Program-made: the position numbers and the translations under genes
In this document: positions 44,060 to 50,528 of the stretch, piece after piece
How positions within the stretch are numbered: the stretch's first letter is position 1
Layout of the letters: each line of letters starts with the position of its first letter
Notes under the pieces: model-generated
Database searches by the model: none
Told to the model about the DNA's origin: nothing
Seen by the model: the letters and a program-made list of their open reading frames with translations, nothing else
Assembly (NCBI GenBank): GCA_965212085.1
Contig: OZ243042.1
Location: 1,984,001 to 2,048,000 of the forward strand
Direction: 5' to 3'
DNA from: JAHRAW01 sp965212085
Lineage (GTDB): Bacteria > Pseudomonadota > Gammaproteobacteria > Arenicellales > Poriferihabitantaceae
Length of the DNA stretch: 64,000 bases

Positions 44060-44881
44060 ATGGCGAACAAAACCGACAAAACCGGCAACGGAAACAAAAC
44101 CAACGGCCCCAGAAACGGTGGGCAAAAGGGCATCTATTTCCTGCCCAGTTTGTTCACCACCGCCGGGTTGTTTTTCGGTTTCTACGCCATCATCCAGGCC
44201 ACCCAGGGCAACTTTGAACGCGCCGCCATCGGGTTGCTGGTGGCGATGATCATGGACGGCCTCGACGGGCGAGTCGCCCGATGGACCAACACCGCCTCGG
44301 ACTTCGGCAAGGAATACGACAGCCTCGTGGATCTCATCGCCTTCGGCCTCGCGCCGGCGTTGGTGATGTATTTCTGGTCGCTGCAAGTGATCGGCAAAAT
44401 CGGCTGGCTGACCACGTTCCTGTACGCCGCCGCCACCGCGCTGCGCCTCGCCCGCTTCAACACCCTGGTCATCAAGGACAGCCGCTATTTCTACGGCATC
44501 CCCTGTCCCGCCGCCGCCGCGTTCGTGGTTTTCTGGGTGTGGAATTTCCACGAGTCGGGCATTGACGGCAAATCCATGCCCTGGATCAGCGCCATCGCCA
44601 CGCTAATCCTGGCGGTGCTCATGGTCAGCAACCTGAAGTTCCGCAGTTTCAAGGATTTCGATCTCATCAACCGCATTCCCTTCGCCATCCTCATCGCCTT
44701 CGTGGTGATCTTCGCGCTGATTTTCTTCGACCCGCCACGCGCGTTGTTCCTCATGGCCTTCGCCTACGCCGCCTCCGGCCCGGTAGGCTGGCTAATCCGC
44801 TGGCAACGCGGCACCGAGGAAAGCCCGGCGTTTCTGCCGGACAACGACGACGAAGACGATTCGGCGGGCAAGCCGGATTGA
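44060..44881 (+). CDS. pssA: CDP-diacylglycerol-serine O-phosphatidyltransferase
   Basis: A 273-residue integral-membrane CDP-alcohol phosphatidyltransferase. The family motif is intact: DGLDGRVARWTNTASDFGKEYDSLVD. About seven membrane segments. It makes phosphatidylserine, the substrate of Psd, whose gene ends five bases upstream. The acidic C-terminus (DNDDEDDSAG) is cytoplasmic-like. Confidence 0.94.
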   Translation: MANKTDKTGNGNKTNGPRNGGQKGIYFLPSLFTTAGLFFGFYAIIQATQGNFERAAIGLLVAMIMDGLDGRVARWTNTASDFGKEYDSLVDLIAFGLAPALVMYFWSLQVIGKIGWLTTFLYAAATALRLARFNTLVIKDSRYFYGIPCPAAAAFVVFWVWNFHESGIDGKSMPWISAIATLILAVLMVSNLKFRSFKDFDLINRIPFAILIAFVVIFALIFFDPPRALFLMAFAYAASGPVGWLIRWQRGTEESPAFLPDNDDEDDSAGKPD

Positions 44882-44918
44882 TTTAGATTCCCGCTCGACC
44901 GCCGGCGTTAGTTCGGCT

Positions 44919-44986
44919 GGATTCCCGAGTACGCAAGTGTCCGTAAGCCGCTAACGCGGCAACGGACACTAACGCTCGAGAATGAC
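44919..44986 (-). repeat. Intergenic palindromic repeat, type A
   Basis: Inverted copy of a repeat whose arms read ATTCCCGAGCGTTAGTGTCC ... GGACACTTGCGTACTCGGGA around a GCCGCG core. Further copies at 57935-58014, 58324-58396 and 61849-61919. Confidence 0.85.
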
Positions 44987-45035
44987 AGCGGAATTGTTGC
45001 CACGTTCCTCGGTGTCATACCCGTATTTGCGGGTA

Positions 45036-45063
45036 GTAGGGGCAGGTCGCGACCTGCCCCTAC
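45036..45063. repeat. GTAG-headed REP palindrome
   Basis: A perfect 28-base palindrome (14-base arms) beginning GTAGGGGCAGG. The GTAG head plus GC stem is the classic layout of REP sequences mobilised by RAYT transposases. Related copies at 57898-57921 and 58221-58245. Confidence 0.85.
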
Positions 45064-45106
45064 GCCACGTTTAGCCGTTTCCTTTGTCCTACCTTACGCC
45101 TCTGCC

Positions 45107-45300
45107 GTCATTCCCGAACGATAGAAAAATAGGGAGCGTTAGCGACCGTTTGTTTCATCGTATCGGGCATCCGCTTTTTCGGCCCGGCGATAGCCGGCTC
45201 TCGCGCACAAGGATGTGCGCGCGGCGCTGGAAACAGGAGTTTCCCCGCGCCGCACAGGGGGGGCGCGGGGGGTCTCCCCCCCGCATGCGCGTCACGCGCA
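45107..45300 (+). repeat. Composite intergenic repeat (type B palindrome plus GC-rich multi-hairpin module)
   Basis: Type B repeat (45107-45174) runs into a GC-rich module with three stems: CCGGCGATAGCCGG, a GTGCGCGC pair around ACAAGGAT, and GCGGCG..CGCCGC around GGAAACAGGAGTTTCC; then a G-run/C-run block. An inverted copy of the whole order, lacking the second half of the type B arm, lies at 58028-58195. With the elements above and the leuA leader, this accounts for most of the 785-base gap 44882-45666. Confidence 0.8.
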
Positions 45301-45375
45301 ACCCCACCCCGCGTTCCGCGCACCCGCCGTCCCGCGCAAATCCGCGCCACGCCCACAAAACCCCAAAAATTCCCC

Positions 45376-45404
45376 TTGCATTATGAATATTTGTTTCATA
45401 AACT
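45376..45404 (+). promoter_or_regulatory. Candidate promoter of the leuA leader
   Basis: TTGCAT (45376-45381), 17-base spacer, TAAACT (45399-45404; four of six matches). Transcription would begin about at the leader ATG (45411), so the leader could be read from a nearly leaderless mRNA. Confidence 0.4.
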
Positions 45405-45410
45405 CCCCAA

Positions 45411-45542
45411 ATGCTGACCAAGATGCCCCATTGCAACTTGCCTGTTCCCGTGGATGCCAACCATCCCGCAGGCGCCGTTGCGCTCATCTTGCTCACCATC
45501 CTGCCGCTGCCGTTGCCGCTACTGCGCCTGCGCGCGCACTAG
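45411..45542 (+). CDS. leuL: Leucine-rich leader peptide upstream of leuA
   Basis: A 43-codon ORF 124 bases before leuA whose second half reads ALILLTILPLPLPLLRLR: nine leucines and two isoleucines in 18 residues, with mixed codons (CTC, TTG, CTG, CTA). Such runs define attenuator peptides of leucine operons, where ribosome stalling on Leu codons reports charged tRNA-Leu. A pairing region lies downstream (45571-45625; GAATT..CGGTGG-type arms) but no U-tract is visible, so control may be translational or Rho-dependent. The Shine-Dalgarno is weak. Confidence 0.6.
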   Translation: MLTKMPHCNLPVPVDANHPAGAVALILLTILPLPLPLLRLRAH

Positions 45543-45666
45543 TATTCCACCTCATCTCCCTGTAGTTCCGAATTCCGCCCACCGATCGCCGGTAGCGATA
45601 CCGGTACCGGTGGAGCCGAAATTCATCCCGATACGCAATATCTGGTAAGCCATTGAGGCTAAGAAC

Positions 45667-47211
45667 ATGAAAGACAAACTGATTATTTTCGACACTACCT
45701 TGCGCGACGGCGAGCAAAGCCCCGGCGCGTCCATGACCCATGAAGAGAAAATCCGAGTGGCGCGGCAACTGGAGAAAATGCGCGTTGACGTCATTGAAGC
45801 GGGATTCCCCGCCGCCAGCCCCGGCGATTTTAAGGCCGTGCACACCATCGCCGAACTGATCTCCGACAGCGTGGTCTGCGCGCTGGCGCGGGCCAATCCC
45901 CGGGACGTGGAAAAGGCCGCCGAAGCGGTGCGCCCGGCGGCGTCTTCACGCATCCACACCTTCATCGCCACTTCCCCCATCCACATGCGGGAAAAACTGC
46001 GCATGCAACCCGATCAAGTTCTTGAACACGCCGTGGCCGCGGTCCGCCAGGCGCGCAACCATACCGACGACGTTGAGTTCTCCCCGGAAGACGCCGGGCG
46101 TTCCGAACACGATTTTTTGTGCCGCATCATTGAAGCGACCATCAACGCCGGCGCCGGCACCATCAACATACCGGACACCGTGGGCTACAACCTGCCCAAC
46201 CAGTTCGGCAACCTCATCGGCGAGTTGCTGGAACGCATTCCCAACGCCGGCAAGGCGGTGTTTTCGGTGCACTGCCATAACGACCTCGGGCTGGCGGTGG
46301 CCAACTCGTTGTCGGCGGTGATGGCCGGCGCCCGCCAGGTGGAATGCACCATCAACGGCCTCGGCGAACGCGCCGGCAACGCTTCCCTTGAGGAAATCGT
46401 CATGGCGGTGCGCACCCGCCAGGATGAGTTCACCTGCGACAGCGGCATTGACGCCACCCAGATAGTGCCCGCGAGCCGCCTGGTGTCGAGCATCACCGGC
46501 TTCCCGGTGCAGCCCAACAAGGCCATCGTCGGCGCCAACGCCTTCGCCCACGAAGCGGGCATTCACCAGGACGGCGTCATCAAGGCCCGCGAAACCTACG
46601 AAATTATGCGCGCCGAAGACGTCGGCTGGGCCGCCAACCGCATCGTGCTGGGCAAGCACTCGGGGCGCAACGCGTTCGTTGAGCGGCTGAAGTTTCTCGG
46701 CTTTGAGTTCGGCTCCGATGAAGAACGGAACCGGGCGTTTGCGCGCTTCAAGGAACTCGCCGACAACAAGCACGAGATTTTCGACGACGACTTGCAGACC
46801 CTGGTGTCGGACACCGCCGGCAACGGGACGGCGCGCTTCGCCTTGAAGTACCTGGAGACCACCTCCACGACCGGCAAAACCCCCACCGCCAAGGTGGTGG
46901 TCGAAGTGGACGGCGAAGAAGTGAGCGCCCGGGGGCGCGGCAACGGCACCGTGGACGCGACCTTCAGCGCCATCGAATCCATCGTCCAGTCCGGAAGTTT
47001 GCTGCAACTTTACTCGGTCAACAGCATCACCAGCGGCACCGACGCCCAGGGAGAAGTCGGCGTGCGGCTGGAGCGGGAAGGGCGCATCGTCAACGGCCAC
47101 GGCGCCGACCTCGACATCGTGATCGCGTCTGGCAAGGCGTACATCAACGCGCTCAACAAACTGTATGACACCGAGGTTCGGATGCACCCGCAACTGGCGC
47201 GGGCCATCTAG
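45667..47211 (+). CDS. leuA: 2-isopropylmalate synthase
   Basis: A 514-residue LeuA. The catalytic TIM barrel has DTTLRDGEQSPGASM, the metal and substrate motifs HCHNDLGLAVANSLSAV and NGLGERAGNASLEEIVMAV, and HEAGIHQDGV; the C-terminal LeuA dimer domain for leucine feedback is present. It condenses acetyl-CoA and 2-oxoisovalerate, committing carbon from the IlvC pathway to leucine. leuCD are not in this window; a LeuB-like gene lies at 59814. Confidence 0.96.
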   Translation: MKDKLIIFDTTLRDGEQSPGASMTHEEKIRVARQLEKMRVDVIEAGFPAASPGDFKAVHTIAELISDSVVCALARANPRDVEKAAEAVRPAASSRIHTFIATSPIHMREKLRMQPDQVLEHAVAAVRQARNHTDDVEFSPEDAGRSEHDFLCRIIEATINAGAGTINIPDTVGYNLPNQFGNLIGELLERIPNAGKAVFSVHCHNDLGLAVANSLSAVMAGARQVECTINGLGERAGNASLEEIVMAVRTRQDEFTCDSGIDATQIVPASRLVSSITGFPVQPNKAIVGANAFAHEAGIHQDGVIKARETYEIMRAEDVGWAANRIVLGKHSGRNAFVERLKFLGFEFGSDEERNRAFARFKELADNKHEIFDDDLQTLVSDTAGNGTARFALKYLETTSTTGKTPTAKVVVEVDGEEVSARGRGNGTVDATFSAIESIVQSGSLLQLYSVNSITSGTDAQGEVGVRLEREGRIVNGHGADLDIVIASGKAYINALNKLYDTEVRMHPQLARAI

Positions 47212-47257
47212 CGGCGGCCATTACATTCAGGGCATCCGGCGCACCCGGCCAACTACC

Positions 47258-48046
47258 ATGGACAATCACTCCGAACGCCAGCGGGAAATTCTGCGGAAAA
47301 TCGGGGTGGAGGTATGGAAGTTTCGGGAAGCCGGAGCGGTTGCAAGCGGAGATGCCGCCGAAGCCGCCGAAGCCCCGGCAATGCCGGAACCCTCGGAGAT
47401 GCCGGAGACGAGTGCGCCGGAGCAACCGGCGGCGTCTGCGAGTGTCGCCGTCGACGGTGCCGATGGTGCCGATGCTGCCGCCGATGCTGCCGATGATTCC
47501 ATGACCCCCATTGAACGCGAAGTATCGGCGTGCCAAAAATGCGAACTGCATCAGAGCCGCACCAATACCGTGTTCGGTTGCGGCAATCCCGACGCCGACT
47601 GGCTGTTCGTCGGCGAAGCGCCGGGGCAGCACGAGGACTTGCAGGGCCAACCCTTCGTAGGCCGCGCCGGGCAACTGCTCGACCAGATGATCGCCGCGTT
47701 GGGAATGGAGCGCGAGCAGGTGTTCATCGCCAACGTGCTCAAATGCCGCCCCCCCAACAACCGCGACCCGCTGCCCGCGGAGATCGAACAATGCGAACCC
47801 TATTTGCACCGGCAACTGGCGCAAATCAAACCGAAAGTGATCGTCGCTCTCGGCAGAATCAGCGCCCAGGCGCTGCTCAAAACCGGCGAGCCTTTGGGAA
47901 AATTGCGCGGCCGGGTGTATCAGTACGGCCCCGACAATATCCCGCTGGTGGCCACCTATCACCCCGCGTACCTGCTGCGCAGCCCGGAACAAAAGGCCAG
48001 GGCGTGGGAAGATTTATGGCAGGCGAAGGGTATCGTCGGGCGGTAA
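47258..48046 (+). CDS. Type 4 uracil-DNA glycosylase
   Basis: About 262 residues. A low-complexity Ala/Asp/Glu/Pro-rich N-terminal tail of about 80 residues precedes the conserved domain. Fe-S cysteines are in SACQKCEL and later in NVLKCRPP and QCEPYL; motif A is FVGEAPGQHEDLQGQPFVGRAG and motif C is ATYHPAYLLR. It removes uracil from DNA. The Ala-rich tail resembles other UDG4 proteins of proteobacteria. Its 3' end overlaps the start of the ankyrin-protease gene by 31 bases. Confidence 0.93.
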   Translation: MDNHSERQREILRKIGVEVWKFREAGAVASGDAAEAAEAPAMPEPSEMPETSAPEQPAASASVAVDGADGADAAADAADDSMTPIEREVSACQKCELHQSRTNTVFGCGNPDADWLFVGEAPGQHEDLQGQPFVGRAGQLLDQMIAALGMEREQVFIANVLKCRPPNNRDPLPAEIEQCEPYLHRQLAQIKPKVIVALGRISAQALLKTGEPLGKLRGRVYQYGPDNIPLVATYHPAYLLRSPEQKARAWEDLWQAKGIVGR

Positions 48047-49533
48047 TCATCGGCATCCGCATCCACATCCACATCCACATCCACATTACACCGGACTATA
48101 CGATTCGCTCCATCGCGCTTTTTTTCTGTCTGTTTTTTGGTTTGTTTTTGGCTTGGCCGGCACCGGCATCGGCGGACACGCCGCTGCACGCCGCAGCCGA
48201 GAACAACGACCACAAAACCGCAACGGCGTTGATCGCCGGCGGCGCGGACGTCAACGCAACGGATGCGCACGGTGATACGCCCCTGCACAAAGCCGCGCTG
48301 CACAACGCCCGTGAAACAACCGCCTTGTTGATCGGCAACGGCGCAAACGTAGGCGCGAAAAACCGCTTCGGGGCCACGCCGCTGCACTACGCGGCCTCCA
48401 AAAACGCCCGCACCATCGCCGCATTGTTGCTTACCAACGGCGCGGATATAAACGCCGCCGACCAACTTGCCCACGCGCCACTGCACTGGGCGGTCCGGGA
48501 AAACGCCTTTGCTATGGCGGACTGGTTGCTCGGCAAAGGCGCGAACGCGGTCAGCGGCTGGTTTTGGTTTTACAACTACGCTACGGACAGGGACAGCTGG
48601 CGCAGGGGCAAGGCCTGGTTTGACGATGACATGCGCCGCTTCCTCGCCCTGGAAAAAAAACGAACCGACAAGGCGAAAAAAACATCCGCCGCGAAAAACA
48701 TCGCCACCGGCGTGGCCGGCTGCGCGATTCTGGGCGGCGGCGGATGCGCCCAGGCCGCGTCCAACTCAGCCGCCAACTGGATCCGGGAAACCGAACAGAT
48801 CAAACAGTGGGAATCAAAACTTTCCGAAATCAATGCCGGCGCATCAGTACACGCCGTTCGGTTTCTGGTCCCGCCCAACGAGCAGTCGCGGCCCGTAACG
48901 ATAAGCGGCGAACGCCCGTTCACCCGCTACGTGGGAAAACTCATCACCGGAATTGGCTCCTGCACCGCTTTTCTGGTGCGCCCCAAAATCGCCCTGACCA
49001 ACTCGCACTGCATTTGCCGTGACCAAAGATGCCGAAGCCGAGTCCCCTCGAAACAAATGAAACTGTTTTTCGCGCGCAGGGATTTAACCGGCGAACACGA
49101 CGTCGTAGCGGGCGTGCGAAAAGCGTACGCCAACGACTTCCACGCCAACCTGCAAAATGATTACGCCTTTTTGATCCTGAACAAGGCCCCGAACCTCGGC
49201 GGCCATCTCGAAGTCGCCCCCACCGCCGGCGACACCGAAGCCATCGCCACCGCCGGCTATCCGGGCGATCTACTCGACGGCAAAGTCATGACCGCGTTGT
49301 GGGGCTGCCGCTTAAAAGCCAAAGCCGGCATTTTGTTTTTTGCCGACCCCGACTGCCACAACTACAAAGGCGCGTCCGGCTCGCCCTACATCGCCGTCGA
49401 CGGCCGCCATCGCGGCAAAGTAATCGGAATCAATTCCTTCGGCAGAACCGACAACCAAGGCGTCGGCGGCGGGCCTGCGGCTGCTTCTTTTTACTCGCGG
49501 CTGCGGGAAGTTATTGGTAAAGAAGAAAGGTAG
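48016..49533 (+). CDS. Secreted ankyrin-repeat protein with trypsin-like protease domain
   Basis: About 505 residues from ATG 48016. A hexamer repeat near the start encodes IHIHIHIHI, then a signal peptide (ALFFCLFFGLFLAW, cleavage after ASA). Four ankyrin repeats follow (DTPLHAAAENNDHKTATALIAGGADVNA and so on), a basic linker with a hydrophobic Cys-containing patch, and a trypsin-fold domain with His in ALTNSHCIC, Asp in QNDYAFLIL and Ser in GASGSPYIA. Cysteine pairs fit an extracytoplasmic enzyme. The open frame continues upstream inside the glycosylase gene, but that part is not coding in this frame. Confidence 0.85.
   Translation: MAGEGYRRAVIIGIRIHIHIHIHITPDYTIRSIALFFCLFFGLFLAWPAPASADTPLHAAAENNDHKTATALIAGGADVNATDAHGDTPLHKAALHNARETTALLIGNGANVGAKNRFGATPLHYAASKNARTIAALLLTNGADINAADQLAHAPLHWAVRENAFAMADWLLGKGANAVSGWFWFYNYATDRDSWRRGKAWFDDDMRRFLALEKKRTDKAKKTSAAKNIATGVAGCAILGGGGCAQAASNSAANWIRETEQIKQWESKLSEINAGASVHAVRFLVPPNEQSRPVTISGERPFTRYVGKLITGIGSCTAFLVRPKIALTNSHCICRDQRCRSRVPSKQMKLFFARRDLTGEHDVVAGVRKAYANDFHANLQNDYAFLILNKAPNLGGHLEVAPTAGDTEAIATAGYPGDLLDGKVMTALWGCRLKAKAGILFFADPDCHNYKGASGSPYIAVDGRHRGKVIGINSFGRTDNQGVGGGPAAASFYSRLREVIGKEER
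48055..48086 (+). repeat. Hexanucleotide tandem repeat (ATCCAC)n at the start of the ankyrin-protease gene
   Basis: One ATCCGC and four ATCCAC units, encoding alternating Ile-His just ahead of the signal peptide and just after the glycosylase stop. Slippage would change the n-region length in steps of two residues. Confidence 0.85.
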
Positions 49534-49561
49534 GGGAGGCAGCCGTCTTGAAACAAAGAAT

Positions 49562-49735
49562 CTAACTTAATTTTTTAATTATGTGCTGTGCAAGGTATTC
49601 GTTTATTTCACGATGACGGGGCACGGGCTGTGAAATTTTCGTTTCCGGATTTTGATACCAGTCATGTTTACCGCCGTGACGAATAAAAACACAACCGATG
49701 CCTTCGATTTTTGCTATCAGATACCTTCTTTTCAT
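49562..49735 (-). CDS. hicA: HicA family mRNA interferase toxin
   Basis: A 57-residue dsRBD-like toxin found by reading the minus strand; too short for usual ORF cut-offs. Sequence features: MKRRYLIAKIEGIGCVF, then IRHGGKHDWYQNPET with the catalytic histidine, and PVPRHREINEYLAQHII. HicA cleaves mRNA and is blocked by HicB. The start overlaps the end of hicB by four bases (ATGA). Confidence 0.85.
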   Translation of the reverse strand: MKRRYLIAKIEGIGCVFIRHGGKHDWYQNPETKISQPVPRHREINEYLAQHIIKKLS

Positions 49736-49932
49736 GCTTCCAAAAGCCTTGCATGACGCCTGACCGCAGGAATATTATCGGCGGTAAATTCCCGGTAAAT
49801 ATCCATCAAATTTTCTTTCAACTCATCCGGCGTTTTTCCCTGGGTCACGTAATCCGGGTACTCATCGAGATAGCCCAGCCACATATCCCCGTCCTGCCAG
49901 TAGGTGTATTCCGACAAATTGTTGCTCATCAT
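49732..49932 (-). CDS. hicB: HicB family antitoxin
   Basis: A 66-residue partial RNase H-fold HicB: YTYWQDGDMWLGYLDEYPDYVTQGKTPDELKENLMDIYREF. It is the upstream gene, so antitoxin precedes toxin. No DNA-binding domain is fused, so autoregulation would need other factors. The intergenic piece to tRNA-Glu (49933-50061) shows no gene. Confidence 0.85.
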   Translation of the reverse strand: MMSNNLSEYTYWQDGDMWLGYLDEYPDYVTQGKTPDELKENLMDIYREFTADNIPAVRRHARLLEA

Positions 49933-50061
49933 AGCCTCCGAATATCTTGCAAATCAAATACAAATTCCGTCATGCGCGTATTGTAGCCGTTTCGCCGCGT
50001 CCTCGATTTGGCGGATGGTCGGGAGCATATCCCCGGTGCGCCACGACGGGCGGGTTGATGG

Positions 50062-50136
50062 TGGCGCTCCCTAGGGGAATCGAACCCCTGTTTCCGGCGT
50101 GAGAGGCCAGCGTCCTGACCGCTAGACGAAGGGAGC
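50062..50136 (-). tRNA. tRNA-Glu (anticodon CTC)
   Basis: A full cloverleaf on the minus strand: acceptor GCTCCCT/AGGGAGC, D-arm TCGTCTAGCGGTCAGGA, anticodon stem CTGGC/GCCGG with loop CTCTCAC (anticodon CTC), T-arm CAGGGGTTCGAATCCCCT, discriminator G and an encoded CCA. The strong similarity of the D-arm to bacterial tRNA-Glu supports the assignment. Confidence 0.95.
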
Positions 50137-50150
50137 AATCGGGCTTGGCG

Positions 50151-50187
50151 AATGGTATCATACAGGCCCATTCACCGCATTACCCGC
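50151..50187 (-). promoter_or_regulatory. tRNA-Glu upstream promoter segment, copy 1 of a direct repeat
   Basis: On the minus strand it contains TATGAT (50157-50162), 21 bases before the tRNA. A nearly identical 37-base copy (35 matches) is at 50459-50495. Confidence 0.6.
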
Positions 50188-50190
50188 CGG

Positions 50191-50415
50191 CTATCCCACT
50201 TGATATATCGCGGGCTTGTATTCAGGAAGGGGAATGGGTTTGTTGTTGCTCTTTGCCGAGCGCAGCCAGGCGGCTTTGGCGACGAGCGCTTCCTCCAGTG
50301 CCTGTTTTGGCGTTTTCCCGAACGAAGAACAATTTTTCAAATCCGGAATATCGGCAATATATCCTTGATCTTCTTCGCTGTAAAAAATGTTCACATGGTA
50401 ATCTTTCATTTTCAT
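50191..50415 (-). CDS. Orphan HicB-like antitoxin
   Basis: A 74-residue HicB-type protein (DYHVNIFYSEEDQGYIADIPDLKNCSSFGKTPKQALEEALVAKAAWL). No intact toxin gene adjoins it. Just upstream a 14-codon in-frame end (GPVIEIHNLQIEE then stop) may be the tail of a lost partner. The gene lies between two 37-base direct repeats that carry a tRNA promoter sequence, which suggests insertion next to tRNA-Glu. Confidence 0.75.
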   Translation of the reverse strand: MKMKDYHVNIFYSEEDQGYIADIPDLKNCSSFGKTPKQALEEALVAKAAWLRSAKSNNKPIPLPEYKPAIYQVG

Positions 50416-50458
50416 TCCTCGATTTGCAGGTTGTGGATTTCTATTACCGGGCCGGACA

Positions 50459-50495
50459 AATGGTATTATATAGGCCCATTCACCGCATTACCCTT
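50459..50495 (-). repeat. Copy 2 of the tRNA-Glu promoter segment
   Basis: Same 37-base segment as at 50151-50187, with a better -10 box (TATAAT, 50465-50470, minus strand). It now points toward the orphan hicB, and it lies just upstream of pcnB on the other strand. Confidence 0.75.
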
Positions 50496-50528
50496 TTGCC
50501 ATCCGCCCGGACAAGGAATCCGCCTGTT

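Noticed and set aside
44882..45300. CRISPR array
   Set aside because: Repeats are few, unequal in length and order, palindromic and without regular spacers.
45108..45499. ORFs on both strands in the repeat-filled gap upstream of leuA
   Set aside because: They consist of hairpin repeats translated; the same frames appear in the inverted copy near 58 kb.
45946..47193. Minus-strand ORF of 415 codons inside leuA
   Set aside because: Antisense shadow; leuA motifs are complete.
47530..48015. Upstream extension of the ankyrin-protease frame through the glycosylase gene
   Set aside because: This part is the +1 shadow of the uracil-DNA glycosylase. The signal peptide argues for the ATG at 48016.
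50145..50528. Upstream extension of the pcnB frame
   Set aside because: It crosses the duplicated tRNA promoter and the orphan hicB with no conserved sequence; the domain begins after TTG 50529.
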